A DNA stretch of 64,000 nucleotides from Moniliella sp. 'wahieum' (GCA_003971905.1 RSEE01000123.1:62001-126000), one strand, 5' to 3'. Counted from the first letter of the stretch, positions 33,441-45,466 are shown. Made by a program: numbers and translations. Notes: generated by a model not told the origin, from the sequence alone.

Positions 33441-34567
33441 TTAAAATCGTGACGTTGAAGTCTCCAAGGTGACCCCCGCTTCATAAGTGGGAGGAGTGAA
33501 CCAGCGCTCCCAGGTCTCGAGAGCAGCCACAGCACCTTTGAGAACTGTTCTCCCTGTTGGACCGAACAACCCCCAGGGGGGTGGAGGCAGCTGAGTGGGG
33601 AGACGGGGCTGCTTTCGAGGAGCTTCCTCTGAGGAAGTTTGGGGAGATGAGCAGGAAAATACATTGTTTGGAGTGGACGAAGAAGAGGGGGTATTGGTTC
33701 CCGTCTCGTGCCCCTGACCCCATTCGTCCTACTGGCCTCTTCTGGTGATCTGTACTCGCTCCCAGCCTCTCCACCGACCATGGCCAGATCAATAGACAAT
33801 GGGATACCCAGCCCGATGCGAGTCAGTTGAAGGCAAAGACGAAACCGGCCACAAATGTCAAAGTAGGGCAGCTGGCGCAAGACAGCCTGGATCTCGTAAG
33901 CCCGCGCCAGCTGGACTGGCACAATCGAAATGTACTTTTGTCCCGAAAGAAGGAGATCACGGAGATGATGCAAGTAACTTTCGATCTGCTCCGCTACTTC
34001 ATCCTCCAGCTCCAGCCCCATACTTTCATTCAGGGACTGGATCACGGCTCGAACCAGCTCAAACTCCCCCTGCATGAAATGTCTCCAAGCGTTGCGTATT
34101 GCCTCATGGACTGTCGTGTTGTCCACCCCGCTCGGACGACTGTACCCTCCATCCTGCTCTCGTGCGTTCGCGACCACGTCGCTGTACCCAAGCATGTCAT
34201 ACAGCATCCTTGATTCGGGCAAGGACAAGGTCTGGTACGCGCAAGACACCTTTTGGAATGCTAGCGTCGAGGACGGGTAGTCGGGGAACTTGCTGTGGAT
34301 ATAGAGTGAACAAAAGCAAAGTGAGCTCATTTGTCAAGAGAAGGGGGGGGGGGGGTACAGGTGTACCCCATCAGGGTATGGAGAGAATTTTGGCGACGAG
34401 AGGAAATACACGTACTCGGGATGACAGCACCGACTTCGAACCAAAAACCCACGCCGGATCTCCTCCATGGCCGCGTTCCGCCCCACCCCTAGCAATGCGT
34501 ACAGGTTCGTTTCGGCCAGCAAGGACTCCATCTCGGCTGCCTTGGCTCTCCGAACGTCGTCCTCCAT
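33441..34567 (-). CDS. J-domain (DnaJ-like) co-chaperone protein
   Basis: A J domain occupies about residues 20-80: NLYALLGVGRNAAMEEIRRG opens helices I-II, and the HPD loop reads CCHP plus an Asp codon made across the splice junction (GA from exon 1, C from exon 2), then KFPDYPSSTLAFQKV and AYQTLSLPESRMLYDMLG close it. The intron is 34415-34293 (GTACGT...CCACAG, 123 nt, phase 2). HPD stimulates Hsp70 ATPase. The rest is helical (EIRNAWRHF..., DEVAEQIESYLHHLRDLLL) followed by a Pro/Ser linker and a C-terminal patch GLFGPTGRTVLKGAVAALET with frame changes near 33720 and 33560. No Gly/Phe or zinc domain, so it is a class C J protein of about 360 aa. The start is the second in-frame Met, nearest the domain. 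Hsp70 partner and location are unknown. Confidence 0.8.
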
Positions 34568-36585
34568 GGTGAGAGAGGAAGGAGAGAGAGGGAATAAAGG
34601 TGACGGCGAAGCCAGGGTGCGGCCTGGGTGGTGCACAATTCAATGCGCCACTGGCAGTAAGGCCTCTATGGAGGAGGAAGCGTGGGCGGTTGTCGCTGAT
34701 TGGGATTCAGGCAGGGGCAAGGGTCAGTGGCTGACGTGCTTTGCAGCTATGCCACTCCTCGGCGAGGGGCCCATAATGGCAGGCCCGCCGCAGGTTGTAG
34801 GGGGATGGAAGACGTACAGATATCTTTTTTTGCGGGTAGTTGGCGGTTGTGCGGACTGTGAGCGAAATGCAAGGATGGCGGTGGGCCATCGACGGCCCCC
34901 TTGAGCTGCCTTAAGCTGACGACGAGGGAGGGGGTCTCTTCCACGCAAGCCCACCCACTACAAGCAATCGTTAATCTTCGACCTGTCAACAAGGCGTTTG
35001 CGGTGCTTGGTGTGCGCCCCCGCAGCAAATCCATTGTTTCTCCTGGTACGTGATCTTTCCGGTTCACTGTCGAATGTGTTCATCGTTGTTGAAGTTCAAC
35101 GTTTATCACGTTCATCGACCATCCCCGTCCTGCCTCTGGCCCCGGTGCTAGGGTTTTCCTGCGCGCTCCAAGAGGTAGGGTTAACCCTAGGTTAGGCTAA
35201 GTTGGCCCGCCCATACCGTTACGCCACACACCCTCTCACAGCAGCGCTTTTTGGCCTCCTATTCTCGGTGGCTGCGATCGCGAGCTTGCTTGCCTTGAAT
35301 CCCGTCTTTCCTGGCAGCTTTCGATCTCATTGCAGACCACGAGGTCCACGACAAGCAAGTGTATTCCTTCAGGATGCCACCGAAAACAAGCATCCCAAAC
35401 GTTTTGATTATGTTGAAGGAAGAGAGAGCTGTGTGTGAAGCGTGGGTGAGGGAGAGTTCGCTGTCATCGATGAAGACTGTGGGCCAAGTTGGGGAAACAG
35501 TAGACACGGATGAATTCGACTGCGCATCAAAGCCAGAACGGACTCGACAGACATGATGAATGCGCACGGCCGCTCCTACGCCGCATAGCCCCTTTGCATA
35601 TATGCATCCTACCAACGCCTTCGGTTGTAGTACCCAGGCTCTGGCACCACACAGTAAGGCCGGTTCCCGGATGACACTGGACTACACTGGCTGTCCTTTC
35701 ACCCCAACAATCATTCCATCCACCCAGAGAGCAAGCACTACGTCGTAAGAACACCTACTGCGCCAGAGAGGCCCGCCTAGGGGGCCCGTGGAGGGAGAAC
35801 CCATGCCATCACAGTATGCGCGTACCAGTAATAACAGTGCATACTAACCCTTTTGCGGGGGAATGGATACGAATACCTTCCAACATGGCTGGGTGAACCT
35901 AGCGACCCCTTTTCGGCAGAGCGATGAGGTTACTTTGCGCCTATTTTCTTCATTGTCCGTCACGATCAAAACACCGGCGAAAAGGAGGTCAACCGGTGAC
36001 GCACACGCCAAGAGGAGACCCACGCTTTGGGCGGGCAACCACCGGGTTATTGTTGGATGGGCTCGGTTGGGTCCCATCCCTGCTGCTGCTGAGGCTCATG
36101 GCATGGGTGGTTGGCACCTGAAGGGCTGTCAGACGCTCTGACGAGCGGGCCGCAATCGGACTGTGTCCGAGGAAAGGGTGGAGAGAGGGAGGGGAGACCG
36201 GCACACATGCAACCCTAGCACGCCCAGCCGCACGGCGCCAGTGTCGCTGCTCCAACCCTGGCCGAGGCTGGCTGGGCGATGCGTGCACCGCCTCGGTTGG
36301 GCGCACCGTCGCTCTTTCCCACCACCACCACCACCTTTCTCCACCTTCTTCCGCTGTCCCCAGTGTCACGCTGGCGCGGGCCCATTTGCGTCTTCTATAA
36401 CCCCTCCTTCGCTCCGCGCCTGCCTTCTACCCAGCCCTCCCACCGCCACCGCCACTCCCATCGTCCCGTTCTCCCGTCGACGCGCCCACACCGCGTCCCC
36501 TCCTCGACGCGTCGTGGCTGGCGCGTTAGCCCCGTGACCTCCGCGCCAACCCGCTTCTTACCGCCTTCCACCCTTCTGTACATCC
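34568..36585. other. Long divergent promoter region
   Basis: The J-domain gene (minus) and the Snt2-like gene (plus) point away from each other across about 2 kb. Near 35140-35200 the sequence has a cluster of TAGGGTT/AACCCTA/TTAGG words resembling two or three telomere-type units. Bases 36040-36580 become C-rich, as in other promoters here. ORFs in this interval are short and motif-free. Confidence 0.5.
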
Positions 36586-39312
36586 ATGACAGATCACTCT
36601 CCACCCCTTCCACCACTATCACCAGCATATCTTTGCCCGACGGCCGTCCGGTTCGTGTCAATGGTAAGTCCATGCTGAGCGCCTATATAGCGCGTGCAGT
36701 GAGCAATGCGTTGCGGCCAGGTTTCCGTTATTCGTCTATGATTGCTATGTGCTTTTCCACTGCTTCGTAAATCGTTTTCAAACTCAGCAGGGAGGATACT
36801 AACGTACTGCCTCTCATCAGATTACGTCTACCTCACCTCCCCTTGGAACGCAGGGGACCCCTATGTGATTGGCCGTGTCATTGAGTTTACCCAGTTACCA
36901 GATCGGGTGGTGAACTACAAATCGCTTTCACTTGCAGACGTCTCAGGAACACCGAAGGAGAGTTCACTCTATGCCCGCGTTAACACCTTCCTCCGCCCGC
37001 GGGACATTGGGGTTCGGTGTTCTCAGGACCCCCGTCTGCTCATTGCTACAATGACCGCCGACCTGTACACGGTCGATAGCATTCGTGGACTGTGCCAGGT
37101 CTCCCATCGCGACTGGATCATTACCCGCGCCTCGGTTGCAAACCCAACGACGAAGAAGTATTCGGTCGACTATGATCCATCGCTCACGGCCTGGCGCAAC
37201 CAGGAACATCATTTCTTCTTTTTCCAACTCTATGAGCGCTACGCCCACAAACTCTTTGACATTCTCCCCACGGAGAGTGTCACAAATGCCCCGCCTTCCG
37301 TGCTGGACGCTCTACGGACACGGTATTCATTTGTCATCACGGAGGCCAATGGCGTAGCTGGGCTGACCAACCCGGTCCGCATGTGTGACGAGTGCGCCGA
37401 CTGGATCCCAACCAATGATGCGGTCCAGTGTGATGCGTGCAAAAAGCATTGGCACCTCGACTGCATCACCCCGCGGCTGACTTTTCATCCGATGAAGGTG
37501 CGCGGCTATCGCTGGACCTGCGCCCATGCAATCGCATACATGAAGAGCAGGTCCACACCGAAATGGTCAGCGATACGCCCATTGCCGACCTGGGACGCTC
37601 TTCCCGCTCGCGCCAGAGTAAACCTGGTATGTTCTCTTTCATTAACAACATGAACTGCTAGACTCACCTTCTCTCTCTTTCCATCGCAGTCGTTCTTTTT
37701 GGCAGCGCACAGGACAAACTTGCTATGAGCTCCCATAGCCACAAGAACGAGAAACGCTCGTCGCTGAGTAAATCGAGAAAAAACAAGGAGGTCCCTCCTC
37801 CTATCGAACCTGCCCCTCCTCCGACTCATGTACTGCACACTTGGGAGGACTTCCCCTTCGCTATTTTGGCCTCAACTCATCCATTGACTCCGTCACTGAT
37901 GAGATGGACTGGCCTTACCCCGTCTCCGACCACCGCATCGGGCCCAAGTTTCAGCACACTGTACCTAGCTGGGAAGATCAGGTCCATGGGGGCTGGGCCA
38001 GCTTGAGCCTGAGGGGGGTCGGCTGAGCTCCGAGGAGCGGACAGGGGAAGCAACAAGTGTTACGACAACATCTAATTCACTCCCTCATTCTTTGCGTGGT
38101 TCTCCGCCATCCAGCAAACGGAGGTCTACCCCTCCTTCGGATGGCGAGGGGCGCATCGCGAAACGGAACAAGGTCAAACCTTTGGCGGAGGAAGAGGCCC
38201 CAATTCCGTCAGGCTTGCCTGCCGTGACATTGGAGCCCATGGAGCCCCCACCCGTTACATACGCATCTGTGCTTCAACTTCTCCATGAGGCATCCGAGGC
38301 AATCAAGGCCATCGATGGGGAGACCATTCAGGCATCCGATGAGGAGGCTATTCTTCCCTGAACCTAAGCCTAGGCCATTCTCGAAGCGGTCAGGTGCAAG
38401 CAACTCTCCTCTTCCCGACCTCTTACCCGACCAATCCGATTTGCCAGTGCGGGGTGGCGATGAGACGGTGGAGCGGATCTTTTCCCCCTCATTGCAAATC
38501 CCTGATGCCACAGTCGACGCCTACCTTGATAAAGTGCGTCGCCACACTTACTCCTGGAAGACAGGGTCGTATGATGTGGATGTGATGGATCTAGCCTTGG
38601 CTCAGCTAGCCCCACCCCGACTCGCCGCAACATGCATTTAAGCAGTTCTGCCTTCTCAAGCCGTCGGACATGCGAATTGTTGCCTGGTCTAACCAAGGAC
38701 AAGACTGCTTTGGAGCGGGCGGCACAAACGTCGCTCAATCTCGAACTTCTAAAGAACACCTTCCCCTCTCGCTCAACGGGATCCATTGTGCGCGCCTTCT
38801 ACCTTGCCCGCAACGCGAAATACCACACTGTGTGGTCTGCGTTACGAGACGGCGACGCTACCGTTGCCGACATTATCGATCGTCCAAGCACGCTTCTTCG
38901 CAGCCTACCCATCTCCCTCTCCCTTTACCCGACGGACCCGAAGGGGATCGAATGCAGCAACTGCCATGTCGCTCGCTCAGTCTATTGGTTAAAGGGACCA
39001 CTGGAGGGCAATCTCCCCCTCTGTGCGGTCTGTGGGCTGCTCTGGCGCTGCTATGCCGACAAGCCCACAGAGAGTGAGGCTGCTAGTCGGCGCGTACCCA
39101 TGTCCCATGTCCTGCTGATCGAAGGCGGGCTGGGGCCGATGCCACACACCTTTAAGCCACCACGGGAGAAGGGACGCAAGTCGGGCGGGTCCAAGTCCAA
39201 GTCGTTGGGCAGTCGAGAGCGTAAGAACGCTCGGTCCACTGGGCGTAACAGCAGCTCTTCCCGCTCTCCCCTGAACCAACAACCAGTACCGAGGCCGAAC
39301 GCGCAGCTCTAG
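36586..39312 (+). CDS. Snt2-like chromatin protein with BAH, PHD, SANT-type and GATA-type domains
   Basis: A nuclear histone-reader protein. The BAH domain starts at SISLPDGRPVRVN, is split by intron 36664-36820 in the Asp codon, and continues DYVYLTSPWNAGDPYVIGRV. A PHD finger at about 37380-37530 has MCDECADW, CDACKKHWHLDC and WTCA(P)C; its last CxxC is intact only if one C missing from the run at about 37525 is restored. Intron 37627-37689 follows, then a Pro/Lys-rich stretch and FGLNSSIDSVTDEMDWPY. An ELM2/SANT-like region is visible as VDAYLDKVRRH...YDVDVMDLAL and TFPSRSTGSIVRAFYLARNA. A GATA-type finger CSNCHVARSVYW...LCAVCGLLWR precedes a Ser/Lys tail. This order matches fungal Snt2-type proteins, which in yeast work with Ecm5 and Rpd3. 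Frameshifts near 37525, 37860, 38360 and 38640. The start is uncertain. Confidence 0.8.
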
Positions 39313-39679
39313 TCCCTGCCTGCCCCTTGCCGTGGCGACCCACCTCGTATACCTGACCCTTCTCCTGTTCGTCCCGCTCACCATCTGCTCCCTTTTCCTC
39401 CAACCCCGTCTAAATTCCCCGCACTCCAGGGCCCACGGCGCACGCCCTTCTACACCTCCACGCCTGCTTCCACCACATGGCCTGCTACATTGGGGTTTGG
39501 CGGGGGCGCTGCCTCCCGTTACAACAATCTCTCTCAACACCTATGGGCCCTTGTGTCAGACTGGCATGTCGCGTATCTGCTGAACATTCTATTCCTGAAA
39601 GGAGCACCTGAGTAGGAACGGCTCGTAGTGAGCATAGAAACGAAAAGATCATCGAGGAAAGTGCGTTGGTGATTGGGGC
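39313..39679. other. Short intergenic region between convergent genes
   Basis: The Snt2-like gene (plus) and the SulP gene (minus) end toward each other across about 370 bp. I see no gene or repeat here. Confidence 0.6.
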
Positions 39680-42600
39680 CTAAGTGAGCCGCGAAACGAG
39701 GTAGCCCATCAAGGCCTGTTGCTCATCCGAAGAGACCTTGAGCAAGATCTGGACCAGTTGCCGACGAACCGTGGGCGAGTCGTCCTCCAGTCGCGCGAGC
39801 GAAGCGGCGTCCAAGCGCCACAGCACCGACTCCTCCACCGCCGTCACAGTCGCGTTCCGAGGCTGGTGGGACAAGAACGACGCCTCGCCCGCCACCGTGC
39901 CCGGCATCATTGTCTCGGACAAATCGAAGCCCTCCTGAGCAAAGGCAAACGACGCCTTGAGCACCCCGCGCTCAATCACGTACAGCCCATCCGCCTCGTC
40001 CCCAGGCTGCCACAACTGCGCCCCAGCACGCAACGAAATGCGTACAAAGTACGGTGCGATGGTGGCAAAGAAAGAAGAAGGTAGCGTGCCGTCTGCATAG
40101 CCACGGAAAGTGGTCAAGAGGAGTTGGTAGGGACCCTCCTTGGCACGGGCAAGATGCCGCTCGGCAGGAGGCGTGATCTTGGTCTCGGGAGCGACCAAAG
40201 GTTGCGTCTGGAGAGCAGTACGGGCAGCTTCGTGCAGCTGTCTGTTGCGAGGGGAGGTGGCCAGCTGGTCCGTCGGCACGGGCGAGGCGTGCGCATGGGC
40301 CGGGATGGGTTTGGGACTGGCTTCGAGTTCTCGCGTGTGGTGGAGAGGAATGGGGCATTGGCGGCACTTAAAATTGAGTTGTTGCCCACCGCGACCGAGG
40401 AGCGGTCAGCAAAGCCAGGTTGGTACAGTTGCAGTAGGTACTCGTTTTCCGTCCACTCGCGCGCCGAGTTGAGGTTGGCAAACACTTCTACCCTCGATTC
40501 TTGTTCGGCCCACATGCCAACACTCTGCAGTGCCACCCCCACTCACTATCCGGGGCAGCACCACAAAAGATCAGCACCACGTCTTTGGCCTCGAGCAGCC
40601 GCTGGATGCGGGTGAACGCCTCGGCCGCAGAAAAGTCGACGCCGCTGACAAGAGAGAACTGCACGGGAGAGGTGAGTCCTCTGTGGGATGCAAAGAAGAG
40701 TAAGAAGAGAGACTTACATCGACAATCAAGAACCGAATTGGGTTCTCGTCCCAGGCCGCAATGTCGAGCGCGCGACGGATTAGTTGCTCGACACCATTGA
40801 TTGTGCCAAAGAAGAGGAAGCCCTGCAGCTTCAGCACCTGCGTTTGTGACCCACCACATCGAGGAACCGGCGTTGGGTCATATGCCTCCGCACTGTCGAC
40901 CGCGCAATCGAGCCATCAAACACGGCCCGTACCGTGGTCCGACGCGAGTTTTGCACCACAAAGAAGCAACAGGCCAAAATGATACCTACCACCAGACCGT
41001 CCACAAAGTCACGCAGAGTCATAACAAAGATAATAACCAGGATGGTAAGGTACTCGCTTCGGTTGACCCGACCAATCGTGTCCCAAAGCGCCTCCTTGAC
41101 CAAATCGATGCCCAGCACAAAGATGAGCGCTGCAACGACCATGATTGGCAGATACCCAATCGCCGATGGTCCGGCCAAGAGAATTGCAAACGTGGCTGCG
41201 GCGAGCATGAACCCACTCAAACGGCTTCCGCCACCGACGCGGTAAAACAACAGACTGTTGACGTAGGTAATGTAGTTGGGCGGAGAAAAGAGGGCGCCAG
41301 CAGCCAGATTGCTAATTCCATGCCCAATCAACTCACGGTCCGTGTCCACATTGTCCTCGCCCGTGCTGATCGCGAGGGCGGGGATGTTGAGGGGCACGTG
41401 AAGGATGCCAAAGAAGGTCAAGGCAGCTTGGGTGGGCATGGTCGCCATCAGTGCCTTGCCGCTGACCTTACGGAAATCGATAAACGTGTAAAACCGATAA
41501 AACGGAGCATCGGCCGCCGACCCAATGTCAAACACCCATTGTTGCGCTTTGAGCGTGTCCATCGAGTAGCCAAGGCAGACCATGGTGACAAAGTAGAACA
41601 CGATAGGAATGGTAAAAAAGTAGATCGGGAAGATAAGAGGGCCATCGAACTTGTGCGTGATCACACGCAGGAGGACGGCTAAGCCCAATGGAATGCTCCA
41701 GAGAGCAACCACATGGCCCGACTGAAAGAAGAACCGAAGCGTCTAGGTTCCACTGGAACCCATCCTCACTTTTCAGTTGTCCGGCCACCTCAAACCCAGT
41801 CACCATCAGGAACACGCCCACCCCGCCAATCGCACCGACAAGCAAGTGACGAGGGATAAACTGGAGCAGCCGGCTCGTATGCAACCATCCCAAGAGCAGG
41901 AACGTGATTCCAATAAACACACTGGCCAAAGCAAATGCAACGATCACTGTGCTGATCACCGCTGCCTCGTCGTTGCCCAGCTCATTCATAATCGTCTTGC
42001 TCATAATCGCATAGAACGGTACCACTTCAATCATCATCGACCCATTTCCTCCGCCAAACGTGGATCCGCCCGCCGAATAGACAAGTTGGGAGGCAATGCA
42101 CGTGATGAAGAACATGGATACTCCGTCGCCACCAAAACTGCTAAAGATGGGGTAGGACGTAGGGAAGGTAATCATACCGTAACTGACACCATCCAGCACG
42201 TTCATCAGTACCCCAAGCAACACAGCAGGCAAGAGATGGATGGGCTCAGCGGCCGCGTGGCGGACATCGGACCAGGTTAGGTTGTGGGCCGAAGCCAGTG
42301 CCTTTTCCACCTTGGTCCGACCCGCATCGAGCCACGTCGGCACAGTTTCCGCCTCGGCCGTACTGGGGGGGGGGAAGGTTTCTGCATGGGGAGGCAGGAG
42401 AGAAGTGCGTTCTGCGCCTCGGTCGGGCGCATGCTCTTGCGGGGCCGAGACAGGATCCCCGATTCGTGCGCCCCCACCTCTTCCGGGAGATAAATCCCAC
42501 TGCTAGCCACCTCAATCTCTTCTTGCGCTTGGGCCAACGCACCAGCACCAAGAGCATGCGTGTTGATCCCTGACGCACCGCCATGGGCCGCATGAAGCGA

Positions 42601-43230
42601 GGCGATCGAAGCGCGCATCCGGCTCATGGATGCCCGAGGGGCCAAGTGCGGCTCGAATGCGGCCTTGGACGTAGCCCGCCGCTCGGGCACAAAGGGCGAG
42701 GCAGGGTCCAACGTTCCATATGAGACGGTTTCGGAGCGGCAAGATCAGGGGGGTTTCCTTCTCCCCGTCGGATTCGGTGTGGGAGCCTGTCGCACTGGGC
42801 GGAATGCCAGCCGGGAGGGATTGTTGGGCCTCCTGAGCAAGGCGAAGGGACAGGTTGCTGACGGGGGCGGCGGAAGCACTTGGATGGGAGGCGCAGAGAT
42901 CTGCGAGTCGCTGGACTCGTCCAGCTCGGCCTCTTCGTCCTCAATGGCCATGCCGGCCAGCTGGGAGGTGCGTTGGCGAATGTAGCTGTCGTCGGCGGTG
43001 TAGGATGCACCAAGATAGGCGGAGGGTGAGTTGGGGCGCACATGGAAGCTATCGCCGGGAACGGAGATGGCCGAGTAGCCGGCCGCCGAGGCGACCGCGT
43101 TGCGTGGCAGGGCTTCTACGTCCCTCGTCCGACGCACCGGGCGAGGTGCTGGAGCAAAGCGATAGGACCGGCCCTCGAGCTGCTCGGCGCGCAGAGGCGC
43201 AGGGGAGCGACCGCTCGCGGGAGACGCCAT
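39680..43230 (-). CDS. SulP-family anion transporter with STAS and cyclic-nucleotide-binding domains
   Basis: A multipass membrane transporter. After a long disordered N-terminus (from MASPASGRSPAPLRAE), transmembrane segments begin at HLLPAVLLGVLMNVLDGVSY and continue through FFITCIASQLVY, VISTVIVAFALASVFIGITF, LVGAIGGVGVFLMVTGF, FFTIPIVFYFVTMVCLGY, SGFMLAAATFAILLAGPSAI and LTILVIIFVMTLRDFVDG, the SulP core. A cytosolic STAS domain follows (LQGFLFFGTINGVEQLI, RFLIVD, then VSGVDFSAAEAFTRIQRLL), split by a 59-nt intron at 40717-40659. The C-terminus is a cNMP-binding fold: LWQPGDEADGLYVIERGVL, GEASFLSHQPRNATVTA. The same architecture occurs in fungal YGR125W/Vsb1-like proteins, placed on the vacuole in yeast; substrate cannot be read from sequence. 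Frameshifts near 42770, 42380, 41740, 40860, 40525 and 40290. Confidence 0.88.
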
Positions 43231-43751
43231 TGTGACGGTGCTGGGGCAGAGCAAGCCAGAAGGGTACCGGCGGGACCAGAAAGCAACCGCGAGAGGCAAC
43301 AAAGGTGGGGGTGGGAGTGATGGATAACGCCCGAATGGCCCCAGGAAACAGAGGCAGACCCAGGCAGTTAATTATTGAATTCTCGCTTCTCGTTCACACA
43401 TTATCGATCCCGCGCGCAGCCGAGCACTGCCCCCGTGGCTTGCCTTGCCGGGCTTGCAAATCCAAGATTTTTCTCAGACAAGTCGCATCAGGTCCAGCGC
43501 ACAGCTTCCCGCTCATCAGACAACCTCCACTGGACCAGCCGAACTGTCTCTGGACGCCGTTGCCCTGCCCTGCCCTACCCTCTTCACTATAGGGCCATGC
43601 AGGCCCACCAAAGCTAGTCCGCGGATGAGATAGACATTGAATACAGATGTTGGTAATCGAGAATCCAAGTTGCTCGTCGTGCCGTTGTATCATTTCCACA
43701 CCTCGGCGCGAGAACCGAGGCCCCGGGGGCGCGCCGACATGCCTCGTTTGC
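43231..43751. other. Intergenic region upstream of the SulP gene
   Basis: Holds the SulP promoter and the DUF218 gene's 3' end, both on the minus strand. A CCCTGCCCTGCCCTACCC run lies at 43563-43580. Nothing else is supported. Confidence 0.55.
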
Positions 43752-45081
43752 CTAATCTCTCTCGCGGCTGAAGACGAGCCAACGCGTATCGGGCCACCAT
43801 TCACGCTGGACATTGTCAACTGGCAGGACACCGTCGTCGGTCAGTCCTTCGTCGTCGCTTACACGCGGGTCCCAAGGTAGCGTGCGAGGGTAGATGCCTT
43901 GCAGCCCGACGCCACCGGCAGGACACCAATCCAGCAGTTCGGCGATCTCTGGGGCGGAACCAAGATAGGCCGATTGCCTTGCAGGGCTGCGGGCTTGTCG
44001 GTGGGCCTGGACAGAGAGACAAGGAAGGCATTGATGAGCGGATTTGAACTGATGGTAAAAGGAGGTGGGCGGACGTACCAGAAGAACACCATGACAGCCG
44101 TACATGTCTTTATCGAACAGGGATATTCGTCATCCACCTCGTGATGAGACTGTGAATTGCGACGGGGAGCTATCCCGACAAAGACAAACTGTTTCATCGC
44201 GCCCCCCACATGACGCAGGGGCCACCGGATCGCTTTGGTATGCAGCTTCTCGAACCGGTCCTTGAGCACCGCGCGAGCGACGACTGTGATCGGGGGTAGT
44301 GATTGGTCATCTGGCGGAAGCGGACAATCGAGTAGAGCAGATTCTCGTACGTGTCCAAGGCGTATGGCTCGGTTGTCATTCGCAACGAGGCAAGATGCGT
44401 CCTGTTTTGGGCGGCGGGCTCCGTGGCACGGGGACCGGCACGAGCGGGAAGCGCGTTGTCGAGGCTGGGGAGCACGGCGGTGCTCTGCAAGGCCAATTGT
44501 AAGAACCCTCTGCTTCGGTCGTGGGATGGGCATGAGGCCGGAAGCGGCCGCCGCTAAAAACGAGCAGCGCGTTGGGGTCCTGATTGGCAATGTCGATCCC
44601 GCGTTCAATATGGTCCCAGTACTGGGCGGGGTCGCCGCCGGCCTGGTCTGTGATCCAGTTGTGGCGCAAGCGGTGGCCGGAAAACGCGGGGCCGGTCCAC
44701 AGCGCTTCGCTTACGACGACCACAGGTGGTCCAGGCCGGCTGTGCCGGGGGTGGGTGGGGGCGCGTGCGCCACGGCACTCGGCCGGGCGCGGGCAGAAGC
44801 GGTTAGGGACGGAGGGGCGGAGGGGGGCGTGGGGAGCGGGGCCAGGTAGGCGTGCCAGGCCAGGGAGAGCACAGCGAGCACGGCGACGAGCAGAAGCGCC
44901 AGGGCGGCTCTGGCCAGGGGGGGCGGCCGAGGCGGGCACGCCATCCGCGCTGGGGCCGGGAGGGTGGAAGACGGAGGCGTGGCGCGGGGGGCGCGGGCGG
45001 GGCGGCCGAGGAGGCGGACGAGGGGGCGGACGCGGGGGCGGTGACGGCGCGGCGGCTGGTGCGCTCAAAGGGAAGCGCCAT
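43752..45081 (-). CDS. DUF218 (YdcF/SanA-like) membrane-anchored protein
   Basis: A basic, Pro/Ala-rich N-terminus (MALPFERTSRRAVTAPAS) precedes one hydrophobic segment (AALALLLVAVLAVLSLAWHA), likely a signal anchor. The DUF218 domain then begins PVVVVSEALWTGPAF and includes YWDHIERGIDIANQDPNALL, the conserved VFSGG, a Glu after it (TEAEGSY), TTEPYALDTYENLLYSIVRF, PITVVARAVLKDRFEKLHTK and DMYGCHGVLL. A 72-nt intron (44078-44007, GTACGT...TGTCCAG) separates the last exon, AYLGSAPEIAELLDWCPAGG...LPWDP. Fungal homologues are about 300-400 aa and uncharacterised; bacterial YdcF binds AdoMet and SanA affects envelope integrity. Frameshifts near 44960, 44760, 44500, 44290 and 44110. It shares a promoter region of about 385 bp with Med10. 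Confidence 0.75.
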
Positions 45082-45466
45082 GGCGGCGGCGGCGCTGTCG
45101 GCGGCCGGCAGAGGCAGGCGGAGCGTTGAGACTCAGCCCGGCGGCCTCGTCGGTCTGCTGGGCGGCCGCACGTGACGTCCCCGCAGTGCGTCACGCGTCA
45201 GTGCGGCGCTGCGCGGAGAGCATTTGAGTCCGCCGCCGCGGAACGCCGCGGAGCTGAGCACCGGATGACGTAACGGGCTGGGTGCGACCTCGACCTCGAG
45301 CCGGTCGATGGTCGGTGCAAAGCACGTCACCCAGCCATCGACCGGCGGAATTCGGCCCGCCTGGGCGGAGTTGGTGGGATGGGGGGCTGGAAGTGTAGCT
45401 GCAGAGACAAAGGTCCCACCACCGATCCACCTACACCTCCTCCGCCAGCCAGCAAGCCCCGCCCCC
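45082..45466. promoter_or_regulatory. Bidirectional promoter between DUF218 and MED10
   Basis: The two genes start 385 bp apart on opposite strands. The GC-rich interval contains GTGACGT (about 45175) and TGACGTAA (45264) words resembling CRE/ATF half-sites, and an inverted GGTCGATGG/CCATCGACC pair (45302, 45335). Regulation is inferred only from position. Confidence 0.4.

Noticed and set aside
34403-34420. J domain with an inactive HPE loop
   Set aside because: The GTACGT donor inside the Glu codon restores HPD when the 123-nt intron is removed.
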